This document shows positions 45,767 to 54,364 of a DNA stretch of 64,000 nucleotides, piece by piece. The first letter of the stretch is position 1, and every line of letters begins with the position of its first letter. The notes beneath the pieces were generated by a model. It was not told the origin of the DNA. It did no database searches and saw nothing but the letters and a program-made list of their open reading frames with translations. The stretch comes from Palsa-892 sp035555855 (GTDB taxonomy: Bacteria > Pseudomonadota > Alphaproteobacteria > Rhizobiales > Xanthobacteraceae): positions 16,485 through 80,484 of the forward strand of contig DATMGD010000077.1 in NCBI GenBank assembly GCA_035555855.1. Direction: 5' to 3'. The translations under genes and the position numbers were made by a program.

Positions 45767-47809
45767 ATGTCACAGAACAGATTAGCGCAAGAAACCAGCC
45801 CGTATCTCATTCAACACAAGGATAATCCGGTTGCCTGGTGGCCCTGGGGGCCGGAGGCGCTTGCGGAGGCCAAGCGCAGCGGCAAACCCATTTTGCTTTC
45901 GGTTGGTTATGCCGCCTGCCACTGGTGCCATGTGATGGCGCACGAGAGCTTCGAGGACGAAGCCACCGCCGCGGTGATGAACGAGCTCTACGTCAACATC
46001 AAAGTCGATCGCGAGGAACGCCCCGACATCGACGAAATCTACATGCGCGCGCTCCAGCTCATGGGCGAGCAGGGCGGCTGGCCGCTCACGATGTTTCTCA
46101 CCCCCGATGCCGAACCGTTCTGGGGCGGCACTTATTTTCCGAACAAGCCGAACTACGGCCGGCCCGGTTTTCAGGATGTGCTGAAGACCGTATCGCGTGT
46201 CTTCCACAACGAACCGGGCAAGGTCGAGGAAAACCGCAAGCAGCTTGCAAAGGCACTTCAGGAACGCGCCCGCGCGAGCGGCGCGGTCAAGCTCGGCATT
46301 CCCGAGCTCAACCGCGCGAGCGAGCAGATCGGCAGCCTGTTCGACCCCATCCACGGCGGCCTGCGCGGTGCGCCGAAATTTCCGCAATGCGCGATGCTCG
46401 AATTTCTCTGGCGCGCCGGCGAGCGCACCGGCGAGGAGCGCTACTACGCCGTTGCCGAGCGCACGCTCGATCGTATGAGCCAGGGCGGCATCTACGATCA
46501 TCTCGGTGGCGGCTACTCGCGCTATTCGGTCGACGAGCGCTGGCTCGCGCCGCACTTCGAAAAGATGCTCTACGACAACGCGCAAATTCTTGAGCTCCTG
46601 GCACTCGCCTTCGCGCGCACCGGCGACACGTTGTTTTACGACCGAGCCCGCGAGACAGTCGAATGGCTCGCCCGCGAGATGACGACGCCCGAAGGCGCCT
46701 TCGCGTCGTCGCTCGATGCCGACTCCGAAGGCGAGGAGGGAAAATTCTACCTCTGGTCGCTCGAGGAAATTCGCGACGCGCTCGGCGCCGAAGACAGCGA
46801 ATTTTTCGCCAAACATTACGACGTCAGCGAAGGCGGCAATTTCGAGCACGCCAATATTCTGAATCGTTTGAATCGCTTACCGCGCAGCAAGGAAAATCCT
46901 TCGCGCAGCAATGACGACGAGACACGCCTCGCGAACCTGCGCGCGAAGCTTCTCCAAACGCGCGCCAAACGAGTCCGGCCGGGCCTGGACGACAAAGTTC
47001 TCGCCGACTGGAACGGCCTGATGATCGCCGCGCTCGCCAACGCCGGCGCACTGATGAACGAGCCCGACTGGGTCAAGCGCGGCGAGAAAGCCTTCGCCTT
47101 CATCGCAGCGAACATGACGAAGAGCGATCGCTTAGGCCACTCAACGCGCGCGGGCCGCCTGCTGTTTCCCGGATTATCGTCGGATTTCGCCGCGATGATT
47201 CGCGCCGCGATCGCACTCCATCAGGCAACCGGCAAACAGGATTATCTCGATCACGCACGGCGCTGGTCGGCCGCACTCGAGAAGCATCACTACGATTCCG
47301 AAACGCACGGCTACTTTCTCACCGCCGACGATGCCGAGGGATTGATCGTACGGCCCGCACTCACCCGCGACGACGCACTGCCGAATCCGAACGGCGTACA
47401 GGCGCAGAACTTGATCCGGCTCGCACTGCTCACCGGCGACGACAGTTATCGCGAGCGCGCCGACAAACTGCTCGAAGGTCTCTTGCCGCTCGCGGCCGAG
47501 AGCGTGTTCAATCACATGACCCTGCTCTCGGCGCTCGATCTTCGGCTGCGCCATCTCGAGATCGTCGTGGCCGGAAAGCACGCGGAAGAATTTGCACAAG
47601 CCGCGCTCAAGCTTTCTTTTCTCGATCGGACGCTGTTGCGCGCAACGAGCGTCGACGCATTACCGTCGCAGCACCCCGCACGTGCGAAACTCGATTCTCT
47701 GAAAGGCGAGAGTGCCGCTTTCGTCTGCCAGGGCGAGCACTGCTCGCTGCCGGTGACGAAGCCGGCAAGACTGGCGGAAGCCGTGACAGCTTTCGCTGCC
47801 TCATCCTAA
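45767..47809 (+). CDS. Thioredoxin domain-containing protein (DUF255, YyaL/SSP411 family)
   Basis: This 680-residue protein has an N-terminal thioredoxin-like domain (NRLAQETSPYLIQHKDNPVAWWPWG, then ACHWCHVMAHESFEDEATAAVMNELYVNIKVDREERPDID; C51 and C54). A long alpha/alpha-toroid, six-hairpin glycosidase-like region (about 190-670) follows, with GGIYDHLGGGYSRYSVDERWLAPHFEKMLYDNAQ, DADSEGEEGKFYLW and LADWNGLMIAALANAGA. Homologues include human SPATA20; no reaction is established. It is the only rightward gene between mnmE and hemE, inserted with its TauE-like neighbour between mnmE and rho. Confidence 0.93.
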   Translation: MSQNRLAQETSPYLIQHKDNPVAWWPWGPEALAEAKRSGKPILLSVGYAACHWCHVMAHESFEDEATAAVMNELYVNIKVDREERPDIDEIYMRALQLMGEQGGWPLTMFLTPDAEPFWGGTYFPNKPNYGRPGFQDVLKTVSRVFHNEPGKVEENRKQLAKALQERARASGAVKLGIPELNRASEQIGSLFDPIHGGLRGAPKFPQCAMLEFLWRAGERTGEERYYAVAERTLDRMSQGGIYDHLGGGYSRYSVDERWLAPHFEKMLYDNAQILELLALAFARTGDTLFYDRARETVEWLAREMTTPEGAFASSLDADSEGEEGKFYLWSLEEIRDALGAEDSEFFAKHYDVSEGGNFEHANILNRLNRLPRSKENPSRSNDDETRLANLRAKLLQTRAKRVRPGLDDKVLADWNGLMIAALANAGALMNEPDWVKRGEKAFAFIAANMTKSDRLGHSTRAGRLLFPGLSSDFAAMIRAAIALHQATGKQDYLDHARRWSAALEKHHYDSETHGYFLTADDAEGLIVRPALTRDDALPNPNGVQAQNLIRLALLTGDDSYRERADKLLEGLLPLAAESVFNHMTLLSALDLRLRHLEIVVAGKHAEEFAQAALKLSFLDRTLLRATSVDALPSQHPARAKLDSLKGESAAFVCQGEHCSLPVTKPARLAEAVTAFAASS

Positions 47810-47825
47810 AAGGATTATATTCTTA

Positions 47826-47843
47826 TAGCCGCGCCTGCGGCTA
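47826..47843. terminator. Possible hairpin between convergent genes
   Basis: TAGCCGC-GCCT-GCGGCTA, a perfect 7-bp stem 17 bp after the DUF255 stop; its right arm contains the stop codon of the convergent TauE/SafE gene. There is no clear T-tract, so it is a weak terminator candidate. Confidence 0.3.
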
Positions 47844-48599
47844 CAGGAAGGGCCGGATGAACAGCTGCACGCCGAGCAGGAACAGGCAGATCAGAAACCA
47901 GCGCCGGAACGTCGCCGCGCTCACCCGCGCGCGGACGACCTGACCGAAGCCCATGCCGGCAAGTGCCGGCGCGATGGCCAAGAGCGATGCCGCCGCGTTC
48001 TCCAGCCGGAACGCCCCGCCGCCCGTGAGCCCGATCGCGAGCGCGATCGTCGAGACGGTGAACGAGAGCCCAAGCGCCTGGATGAGATCGTCCTTCCCGA
48101 GCCCAAGCGCCTGCAAGTAAGGCACCGCCGGAATGACGAAGACGCCCGTTCCCCCCGTCACGAGCCCGGTCGAAAGCCCGATCCACGGCGAAAGCTTGCT
48201 TTCGAGGCGCGGTGGCACCGAAAGCTGGCGCGCGAACAGCGTGAACGCCGAATAGATCATCAGCGCGAGGCCAAGCCCCATCGTCGTCCAGCCCGAGGTA
48301 TCGCTGGTGAGCATCCATGAGCCCGCAACGGTGCCTATGGTGACGCCGGCCATCATCAGCCACAGCCGCACGGCGAGCGCGCGAAAATTTGGTCCCGTTA
48401 CGAGCTGCCAGACATTGGTGACAAACGAGGGGATGATCAGAAGACCGGCTGCCGTTACCGGTGGCATGATCGCGCCGAGCAGCGCCATCGACACCGTCGG
48501 CAGTCCCATCCCGGTGATGCCTTTCACCGCGCCGGCGAAGAAAAACACCAGCCCGATCAGGAGGACATAAGACAGCGAGACGTCGGCGGGAAGCGACAT
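47841..48599 (-). CDS. Sulfite exporter TauE/SafE family (DUF81) membrane protein
   Basis: This 252-residue protein has about eight hydrophobic segments arranged as two repeats. GAVKGITGMGLPTVSMALLGAIMPPVTAAGLLIIPSFVTNVWQ in the first repeat and STGLVTGGTGVFVIPAVPYLQALGLGKDDLIQALGLSFTVSTIALA in the second are characteristic of the TauE/SafE (DUF81) family. Members export sulfite, sulfoacetate or other organic anions; the substrate here cannot be assigned. It converges with the DUF255 gene and lies downstream of rho, beyond the rho terminator. Confidence 0.9.
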   Translation of the reverse strand: MSLPADVSLSYVLLIGLVFFFAGAVKGITGMGLPTVSMALLGAIMPPVTAAGLLIIPSFVTNVWQLVTGPNFRALAVRLWLMMAGVTIGTVAGSWMLTSDTSGWTTMGLGLALMIYSAFTLFARQLSVPPRLESKLSPWIGLSTGLVTGGTGVFVIPAVPYLQALGLGKDDLIQALGLSFTVSTIALAIGLTGGGAFRLENAAASLLAIAPALAGMGFGQVVRARVSAATFRRWFLICLFLLGVQLFIRPFL

Positions 48600-48673
48600 A
48601 AACGCCTATCGCCCGATTCCATCGCCGCCACCATGCGGAAGATTTTGACCCTGCCTTCGTTTCCTCCGAAGGC

Positions 48674-48707
48674 TGAAAACAAAAAGCCGGGCACGAGGCC
48701 CGGCTTT
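48674..48707 (-). terminator. Rho-independent terminator of rho
   Basis: On the reverse strand, a 10-bp perfect stem AAAGCCGGGC / GCCCGGCTTT with a CTCGT loop is followed by TTTTTGTTTT, 20 bp after the rho stop. The gene for the Rho factor itself ends at an intrinsic terminator. Confidence 0.85.
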
Positions 48708-48727
48708 CATCATTCGATTTCGATCGC

Positions 48728-49993
48728 TTACGTATTCATGCTCTCGAAGAATTCGCCGTTGTTCTTGGTCTGCCGGAGCTTGTCGAGCAGGAACTCGATG
48801 GCGTCGACCGTGCCCATCGGATTGAGGATGCGCCGCAGCACATACATCTTCTTGAGCGTGACCGGATCGACGAGAAGCTCTTCCTTGCGGGTGCCCGAGC
48901 GCGTGATGTCCATCGCCGGGAACACGCGCTTGTCGGAGACCTTGCGGTCGAGAATAAGCTCGGAGTTGCCGGTGCCCTTGAACTCTTCGAAAATCACTTC
49001 GTCCATGCGCGAGCCGGTGTCGATCAGCGCAGTCGCGATGATCGTCAGCGAGCCGCCTTCCTCGATGTTACGCGCGGCACCGAAGAAACGCTTCGGCCGC
49101 TGCAAGGCGTTGGCGTCGACGCCGCCCGTCAGCACTTTACCGGAAGAAGGAACGACGGTGTTGTAGGCGCGGCCGAGGCGGGTGATCGAATCGAGCAGGA
49201 TCACCACGTCGCGCTTGTGTTCGACAAGGCGCTTGGCCTTCTCGATTACCATTTCGGAGACCTGCACGTGGCGCGAAGCCGGCTCGTCGAAGGTCGAGGA
49301 AATGACCTCGCCCTTCACCGAGCGCTGCATGTCGGTGACCTCTTCCGGGCGCTCGTCGATCAGGAGCACGATCAGGTAGCACTCCGGATGATTGGCCGTG
49401 ATCGAATGCGCGATGTTCTGGAGCAGCACCGTTTTACCGGTGCGCGGCGGCGCGACGATCAGCGCGCGCTGGCCTTTGCCGAGCGGCGCGACGATGTCGA
49501 TGATGCGGTTGGAGAAGTCCTTGCGCGTCGGGTCTTCGATTTCCATCTTGATCCGCTCGTCGGGATAGAGCGGCGTCAGGTTATCGAAGTGGACCTTGTG
49601 CTTGATCTTCTCGGGATCTTCGAAGTTGATCGCGCTGACTTTCAGCAGCGCGAAATAACGCTCGCCGTCTTTCGGTCCGCGGATATGGCCTTCGACAGTG
49701 TCACCGGTACGCAATGAGAAGCGCCGGATCTGCGAGGGTGAGATATAAATATCGTCCGGTCCCGCGAGATAGTTCGCGTCCGGCGAGCGCAGGAAGCCGA
49801 AGCCGTCCTGCAGCACCTCGACGACGCCCTGGCCGATGATGTCGACCTCTTTCGACGCGAGCTGCTTGAGGATGGCGAACATCAGTTCCTGCTTGCGCAT
49901 GGTCGAGGCGCTCTCGACCTGATGTTCTTCGGCGAACGCCAAAAGCTCCGCCGGCGATTTCTTTTTCAATTCCTGTAGCGAGATTTCCGCCAT
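48728..49993 (-). CDS. rho: Transcription termination factor Rho
   Basis: This 421-residue hexameric RNA helicase has an N-terminal SAP-like helical domain (SLQELKKKSPAELLAFAEEH), a cold-shock-type RNA-binding domain (about 50-120, VVEVLQDGFGFLRSPDANYLAGPDDIYISPSQIRRFSLRTGDTVEG) and the RecA-type ATPase. The P-loop APPRTGKT is at 181-188, followed by LLIDERPEEVTDM, VILLDSITRLGRAYN, and the R-loop FPAMDITRSGTRKEELL. The ATG at 49993 gives the standard length; the same frame stays open far upstream through the hemJ region, which is an artefact. A 206-bp leader region precedes it. Confidence 0.97.
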   Translation of the reverse strand: MAEISLQELKKKSPAELLAFAEEHQVESASTMRKQELMFAILKQLASKEVDIIGQGVVEVLQDGFGFLRSPDANYLAGPDDIYISPSQIRRFSLRTGDTVEGHIRGPKDGERYFALLKVSAINFEDPEKIKHKVHFDNLTPLYPDERIKMEIEDPTRKDFSNRIIDIVAPLGKGQRALIVAPPRTGKTVLLQNIAHSITANHPECYLIVLLIDERPEEVTDMQRSVKGEVISSTFDEPASRHVQVSEMVIEKAKRLVEHKRDVVILLDSITRLGRAYNTVVPSSGKVLTGGVDANALQRPKRFFGAARNIEEGGSLTIIATALIDTGSRMDEVIFEEFKGTGNSELILDRKVSDKRVFPAMDITRSGTRKEELLVDPVTLKKMYVLRRILNPMGTVDAIEFLLDKLRQTKNNGEFFESMNT

Positions 49994-50007
49994 TATATTC
50001 AAACCTT

Positions 50008-50028
50008 CGGACGGATGAATTGCGTCCG
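50008..50028 (-). promoter_or_regulatory. Hairpin in the rho leader
   Basis: CGGACG and CGTCCG arms (6 bp) enclose a 9-nt loop, 15 bp upstream of the rho start codon in the 206-bp hemJ-rho gap. It could affect translation or autoregulation of rho. No other feature is seen in the gap. Confidence 0.3.
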
Positions 50029-50199
50029 CATTCTGGAGGGGGAGGAGTCGCAGGTCGTGAAGGGCGAAGGTTGCTTGCCTTGCTCCACGCGCTGAGCGAC
50101 CGGGAGGCCGCCGACTTAGGCACGAGCGCCTGCGTTGGGAGGAAGTGGAATCACAATAGGTAAAACCGTAGCCCCGCGCAAGACGGTAGCTGTTGTGGC

Positions 50200-50727
50200 C
50201 TAGAACGGCTTCAACACCACCAGCAGCACGATCAGCACCATCAGTACCGCCGGAATTTCGTTGGCGATTCGGTAGAAACGGGCAGGGCGCGTATTGCGGT
50301 CGGCCTCGAAATCCCGATACCAGCGCACCAGCGAACCGTGCAGGCCCGAGAGGATCATCACCAGCACGAACTTCGCCTGCAGCCAGTACTCGCGATAAAG
50401 CTCGCTGTCCCAGGCAAGCCACAGGCCGAGAATCCAGGTCACGGTCATCGCCGGGTTGATGATGACGGTGAGGAGCTTGCGCTCCATGATCTTGAAAGTT
50501 TCGGACTGCGGTGAGCCTTTCGGCGCATCGCAGTGATAAACGAAGAGCCGCGGCAGATAGAGCATCCCGGCCATCCACGAGATCACCGCGATGATGTGAA
50601 AGGCCTTGAGCCACAGATAAAACCCGGCCGGCAGCCACAGGATGAGCGCGACGACGCCGGCTGCCATGACGGCGAGCGAAATCGCCCATAGCCATTTCTT
50701 CGCAAAGGATTTCCGCTCAACTGCCAT
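50200..50727 (-). CDS. hemJ: Protoporphyrinogen IX oxidase HemJ
   Basis: This 175-residue membrane protein with about four to five helices is the HemJ-type enzyme that oxidises protoporphyrinogen IX to protoporphyrin IX, replacing HemG/HemY in most Alphaproteobacteria. The heme-ligating histidine is H44 in LKAFHIIAVISWMAGMLYLPRLFVYH, and the conserved lysine lies in YREYWLQAKFVLVMILSGLHG. Its start overlaps the hemE stop (TGATG at 50725-50729), so the two heme genes are translationally coupled. It precedes rho. Confidence 0.94.
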   Translation of the reverse strand: MAVERKSFAKKWLWAISLAVMAAGVVALILWLPAGFYLWLKAFHIIAVISWMAGMLYLPRLFVYHCDAPKGSPQSETFKIMERKLLTVIINPAMTVTWILGLWLAWDSELYREYWLQAKFVLVMILSGLHGSLVRWYRDFEADRNTRPARFYRIANEIPAVLMVLIVLLVVLKPF

Positions 50728-51752
50728 CAGCCTTTGACCCGCGCAATCATCCGCTCGACATTTTCAATCGGCGTTTGCGGCTTGATGCCATGACCTAGAT
50801 TAAAAATATGGCGAGCACTGCCGAAATCTTCGAGGATCGAATCGACCGCGCGATCGAGCGCCATACCACCCTCGATCAAAATATCCGGATCGAGATTGCC
50901 CTGGATGGCGCAGCGATCCGAAAGCCTTGCCCGCACGGCTTTCCGGTCAGCCTGCATATCGATGCTGATGGCATCGCCGCCGCAGGCCGCAACGATCTTT
51001 TCCATATTGGTGATGGAAATTCCCTTCGGGAACAGGATGATTTTAGCGTCCGGCTTCTTTGCCCGCACCCGCCGGACGATCTCGGCTGAAGGCTGGATAC
51101 ACCAGCGCTCGAACGCCTCATCGTCGAGAACACCGGCCCAGGTATCGAACAGCTGCAGAAAGTCGGCGCCCGCTTCCAGCTGGCCGGTTAGATGGGTCGC
51201 TGTCGCATTGACCAGCCGCTCGATGATCGCCTCAAACAGTTTCGGATCGGATTTCGCGAGATTTCGGGCCGGGCCCTGATCGGGTGTACCGCGTCCGGCG
51301 ACCATGTAGCTCGCGACTGTCCACGGCGCGCCGCAAAAACCGATCAGCGCCGTGTCCTTCGACAAATCGGCTCGCACCCTGCCGATCGCCTCGTAAACGC
51401 GGGTGACGACGTTGCGATCGATTTCCGGCCGCATCGCCTGCACCCCCGCCTGCGTTGCAACCGGTTCGAGCCGCGGACCCTCGCCTTCCTCGAACCAGAG
51501 CTTTACGCCCAGCGCATGCGGAACAATCAGGATGTCGGAAAAGATGATTGCCGCGTCGAACGGAAACCTTCTGATCGGTTGCAGCGTTACCTCGGCGGCA
51601 AGCTCCGGTGTCAGACAAAGCGTGACGAAGTCGCCCGCTTTGGCTCGCACCGCGCGGTATTCGGGAAGATAGCGGCCTGCCTGCCGCATCATCCAGATCG
51701 GAGGTCTGGCGAGACTCTCCCCTCCGAGTACGCGGAGGATCGGGTTATGCAT
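50727..51752 (-). CDS. hemE: Uroporphyrinogen decarboxylase
   Basis: HemE decarboxylates uroporphyrinogen III four times to coproporphyrinogen III. The 341-residue TIM-barrel has the substrate-binding signature PPIWMMRQAGRYLPEYR (residues 17-33), FSDILIVPHALGV with the catalytic-pocket Asp, GFCGAPWTVASYMVAG, and FDTWAGVL. The ATG at 51752 has GGGGAGA immediately upstream; an ATG at 51767 is the alternative and adds five residues. It is transcribed away from the adjacent origin candidate and is coupled to hemJ. Confidence 0.96.
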   Translation of the reverse strand: MHNPILRVLGGESLARPPIWMMRQAGRYLPEYRAVRAKAGDFVTLCLTPELAAEVTLQPIRRFPFDAAIIFSDILIVPHALGVKLWFEEGEGPRLEPVATQAGVQAMRPEIDRNVVTRVYEAIGRVRADLSKDTALIGFCGAPWTVASYMVAGRGTPDQGPARNLAKSDPKLFEAIIERLVNATATHLTGQLEAGADFLQLFDTWAGVLDDEAFERWCIQPSAEIVRRVRAKKPDAKIILFPKGISITNMEKIVAACGGDAISIDMQADRKAVRARLSDRCAIQGNLDPDILIEGGMALDRAVDSILEDFGSARHIFNLGHGIKPQTPIENVERMIARVKG

Positions 51753-52065
51753 TTTCTCTCCCCGCATCTTCTTCCGATCTGATCCTTATTAGAATCTTTG
51801 TTTGAGTCTGTTTGAACGGGGATTGTGGTGTTCACAATCTTCCACCGCTTGTACACACTTCATCCAGTGACGACATCCATTTCAAAGCGCCGGTAAGCCT
51901 GCAAAGCGGAGCTAAGTTTGTTCTTCCCGCTTTCCATCTTCGCAGCCGCCGACTTATTCCTCATCCAAGCCTTGTGGATGGGGTGGCGGTTTCTCCCCAG
52001 CCTTCCGGGCTCGAAGCATGATAGGGTGAATCCGAAGCAATTTATCCACAAGGTCGCGGGACAAC
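51753..52065. other. oriC: Candidate chromosomal replication origin (oriC)
   Basis: This 313-bp noncoding gap lies between hemE and the PPDK-regulator gene. Caulobacter Cori lies between hemE and RP001, and RP001 is the PPDK-regulator family. It holds a perfect DnaA box TTATCCACA (52042-52050), an 8/9 box TTGTACACA (51849-51857) and a weaker reverse box TGTGGATGG (51973-51981). A 7-bp inverted repeat GATTGTG/CACAATC spans 51821-51839, and there are GANTC sites at 51792, 51804 and 52028. The stretch 51781-51815 is the most AT-rich and a possible unwinding region. Genes point away on both sides. No CtrA box (TTAA-N7-TTAA) is present. Confidence 0.8.
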
Positions 52066-52917
52066 GTGCCGCCGAAAGCCCGGAATACCGAGAGCTACTT
52101 TCACTTGCACCTCGTGTCGGATTCGACCGGCGAGACGCTGCTTGCCGTCGGGCGCGCCGCTGCCGCGCAGTTTCCGACCGTCGTGCCGCTCGAACATGTC
52201 TTCCCGCTGATCCGTAACCCCAAGCAGCTCGAGCAGGCGCTCGCGGAAATCGAGAACAATCCCGGGATAGTCCTCTACACGCTGGTCGATGAAGCCTTGA
52301 GCAATCGGTTACAGGCGCGGTGCGTTGAACTCGGCGTACCGTGCCTCTCGGTGCTCGGGCCGCTTTTGGCGCTGTTTCACAATTATCTTGGCACCGAAAC
52401 GACGCCGACGATCGGCGGTCAGCATATGATGAATGCCGGTTATTTCCGGCGGATCGACGCCTTGAATTTCACGATGATGCATGACGACGGTCAGCATATT
52501 CAGGATATCGAGCAGGCCGATGTCGTATTGGTGGGCGTCTCGCGCACCTCGAAAACCCCGACCAGCATCTACCTTGCCAATCGCGGCATCAAAACCCTGA
52601 ACGTCCCGCTCGTGCCTGAAATCGCGCCCCCTGCCGAACTCGAAACCGCCGCAAAACCTCTGGTCGTCGGTCTGTTCGCAACCCCCGAGCGTATCGTCCA
52701 GATCCGTCAGAACCGCCTGTTGTCACTGAACGCTACCAAGGCCGATTCGACCTATATCGACCGCGAACACGTAACCCAGGAAATCGCCGCCGCCCGGAAA
52801 CTTTGTGCCAAACATGGCTGGCCGAGTATTGATGTGTCGCGGCGTTCGATCGAGGAAACGGCCGCCGCCGTTATTGCTCTGCTACAGGAGCGCCGCCGCG
52901 GCGCGGAGTCGTCATGA
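52066..52917 (+). CDS. ppsR: Pyruvate, phosphate dikinase regulatory protein (DUF299, RP001-type)
   Basis: This 283-residue bifunctional Ser/Thr kinase and phosphorylase controls PPDK or PEP synthetase by reversible phosphorylation using ADP and phosphate. Hallmarks are FHLHLVSDSTGETLLAVGRAAAAQF (residues 12-36), MMHDDGQ, and the nucleotide-binding loop GVSRTSKTPTS (157-167) followed by YLANRGIKTLNVPLVP. The GTG start at 52066 is the only credible one before the conserved N-terminus and sits 15 bp after the perfect DnaA box. It overlaps maf by 4 bp and heads the rightward origin-side operon. Whether its target is PPDK or PEP synthase cannot be told. Confidence 0.93.
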   Translation: MPPKARNTESYFHLHLVSDSTGETLLAVGRAAAAQFPTVVPLEHVFPLIRNPKQLEQALAEIENNPGIVLYTLVDEALSNRLQARCVELGVPCLSVLGPLLALFHNYLGTETTPTIGGQHMMNAGYFRRIDALNFTMMHDDGQHIQDIEQADVVLVGVSRTSKTPTSIYLANRGIKTLNVPLVPEIAPPAELETAAKPLVVGLFATPERIVQIRQNRLLSLNATKADSTYIDREHVTQEIAAARKLCAKHGWPSIDVSRRSIEETAAAVIALLQERRRGAESS

Positions 52918-53522
52918 GTTTATGGACTGGCGAGCCGCTCGTGCTCGCATCAAAAAGCGCTTCGCGCCGGACGCTGCTCGAAGCCGCCGGTATCCCGCTC
53001 GTGCTCGATCCGGCGGAGGTCGACGAGCGCGCCATCGAGCAGTCGAAAGCGGCACAAGCCGGCGCGAAGGAAGTCGCGCTTTTGCTTGCACGCGAAAAGG
53101 CGCTCGCGACCGCCGCGCGCCATCCCGGCCGGCTGGTGCTCGGCGCTGATCAGACGCTTGCGCTCGATGAGCGCCGCTTCTCGAAACCGCGCTCGCTCGA
53201 AGCCGCACGCGATCAGCTCGCCTTCATGGCCGGAAAAACGCACGAACTGCACTCCGGCGCCGCCGTCGCCAAAGACGGCAAGATTATTTTTGAAGCCGTG
53301 ACGACGGCGCGGCTCACCATGTGGGCGCTAACCCCTGCATTCATTGACGCTTATCTTGCCGCCGCGGGCGATCGTGTCCTGACGAGTGTTGGCGCCTATC
53401 AACTCGAAGGCTTCGGCATTCATCTGTTCGAGAAGATCGAAGGCGATCACTTCACGATTCTCGGCATGCCGCTCCTGGCATTGCTCGCTTATTTTCGGGC
53501 GGACGGGATGATCGCGTCATGA
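52914..53522 (+). CDS. maf: Maf family nucleotide pyrophosphatase
   Basis: This 202-residue house-cleaning enzyme hydrolyses non-canonical nucleoside triphosphates. The N-terminal signature LVLASKSASRRTLLEAAGIPL, the metal-binding ARHPGRLVLGADQTLALDERRFSKP, and the C-terminal GAYQLEGFGIHLFEKIEGDHFTILGMPL are all present. Whether it prefers dTTP/UTP (YhdE type) or m7GTP (YceF type) cannot be settled by eye. It overlaps its upstream and downstream neighbours by ATGA, indicating strong translational coupling with ppsR and aroE. Confidence 0.93.
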   Translation: MSLWTGEPLVLASKSASRRTLLEAAGIPLVLDPAEVDERAIEQSKAAQAGAKEVALLLAREKALATAARHPGRLVLGADQTLALDERRFSKPRSLEAARDQLAFMAGKTHELHSGAAVAKDGKIIFEAVTTARLTMWALTPAFIDAYLAAAGDRVLTSVGAYQLEGFGIHLFEKIEGDHFTILGMPLLALLAYFRADGMIAS

Positions 53523-54361
53523 GCGACATCAAGGCCTGTGTTATCGGTCATCCGGTCGCGCATTCGCGCTCGCCGCTGATTCACAAATACTGGCTCGCGG
53601 TTCATCACATCAAGGCTGACTACACGCGCGTCGATATTCCACCCGAGGAAATCGAAAGCTTCTTCGATGGCTTCGCGAATGGCCCGTATATCGGCGCGAG
53701 CGTCACGGTGCCGCACAAGGAAGTCGCTTTTCGCAAGGTCTTCGAAGCCGATGCGGTGGCGAAAGCTCTCGGCGCGGTAAATACGGTGTGGCACAAGGAC
53801 GGCAAGCTTTATGGCGCGAGCACCGATGTGCACGGCTTTATCGCCAACCTCAATCGCTCGCAAACGAAATGGGAAAGCCAGACCAGGACCGCGCTCGTAA
53901 TCGGCGCGGGTGGCGCCGCGCGCGCAGTGGTTTACGGGTTGCTCGAGCGCAAGGTGCAGAACATCGTGATTGCCAACCGCACGGTGGCGCGCGCCCGCGA
54001 GCTTGCGGCGCATTTTCAGGACCGCATTACGCCGAGCACGCTCGGCAATATGCGCATTCATATGCGCGAAGCCGATCTCCTGGTGAACACAACCTCGCTC
54101 GGTATGAAAGGCCAGCCGCCGCTCGAAATCGATCTCGATCCGCTCAAGAAATCGGCGATCGTTTACGATATCGTCTATGCGCCGCTCGAAACCGAGCTGT
54201 TAAAAGCCGCGCGTTTGCGCGGCAATCCGGTCGTTGACGGGCTCGGCATGCTGCTGCATCAGGCCGCGCCTGCGTTCGAGCGCTGGTTTGGTGTTCGCCC
54301 GGAGGTCACGCCTGAGCTGCGCGCACTCGTTGCCGCCGATCTGGCGCGTGATGCGGGATAA
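53519..54361 (+). CDS. aroE: Shikimate dehydrogenase
   Basis: This 280-residue enzyme reduces 3-dehydroshikimate with NADPH in aromatic amino-acid synthesis. The N-terminal substrate domain has CVIGHPVAHSRSPLIHKYW (residues 7-25), GASVTVPHKEVAF with the catalytic lysine, and ALGAVNTVW. The Rossmann domain has VIGAGGAARAVVYGLL and NRTVARARELA. The end contains VNTTSLGMKGQPPLEID and VVDGLGMLLHQAAPAFERWFG. The gene starts inside maf by 4 bp and is followed 3 bp later by coaE. Confidence 0.96.
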   Translation: MSDIKACVIGHPVAHSRSPLIHKYWLAVHHIKADYTRVDIPPEEIESFFDGFANGPYIGASVTVPHKEVAFRKVFEADAVAKALGAVNTVWHKDGKLYGASTDVHGFIANLNRSQTKWESQTRTALVIGAGGAARAVVYGLLERKVQNIVIANRTVARARELAAHFQDRITPSTLGNMRIHMREADLLVNTTSLGMKGQPPLEIDLDPLKKSAIVYDIVYAPLETELLKAARLRGNPVVDGLGMLLHQAAPAFERWFGVRPEVTPELRALVAADLARDAG

Positions 54362-54364
54362 CAC

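Noticed and set aside
51745..51753. TTATGCATT as another DnaA box at the hemE start
   Set aside because: Only 7/9 and overlaps the hemE start codon; kept out of the origin count.
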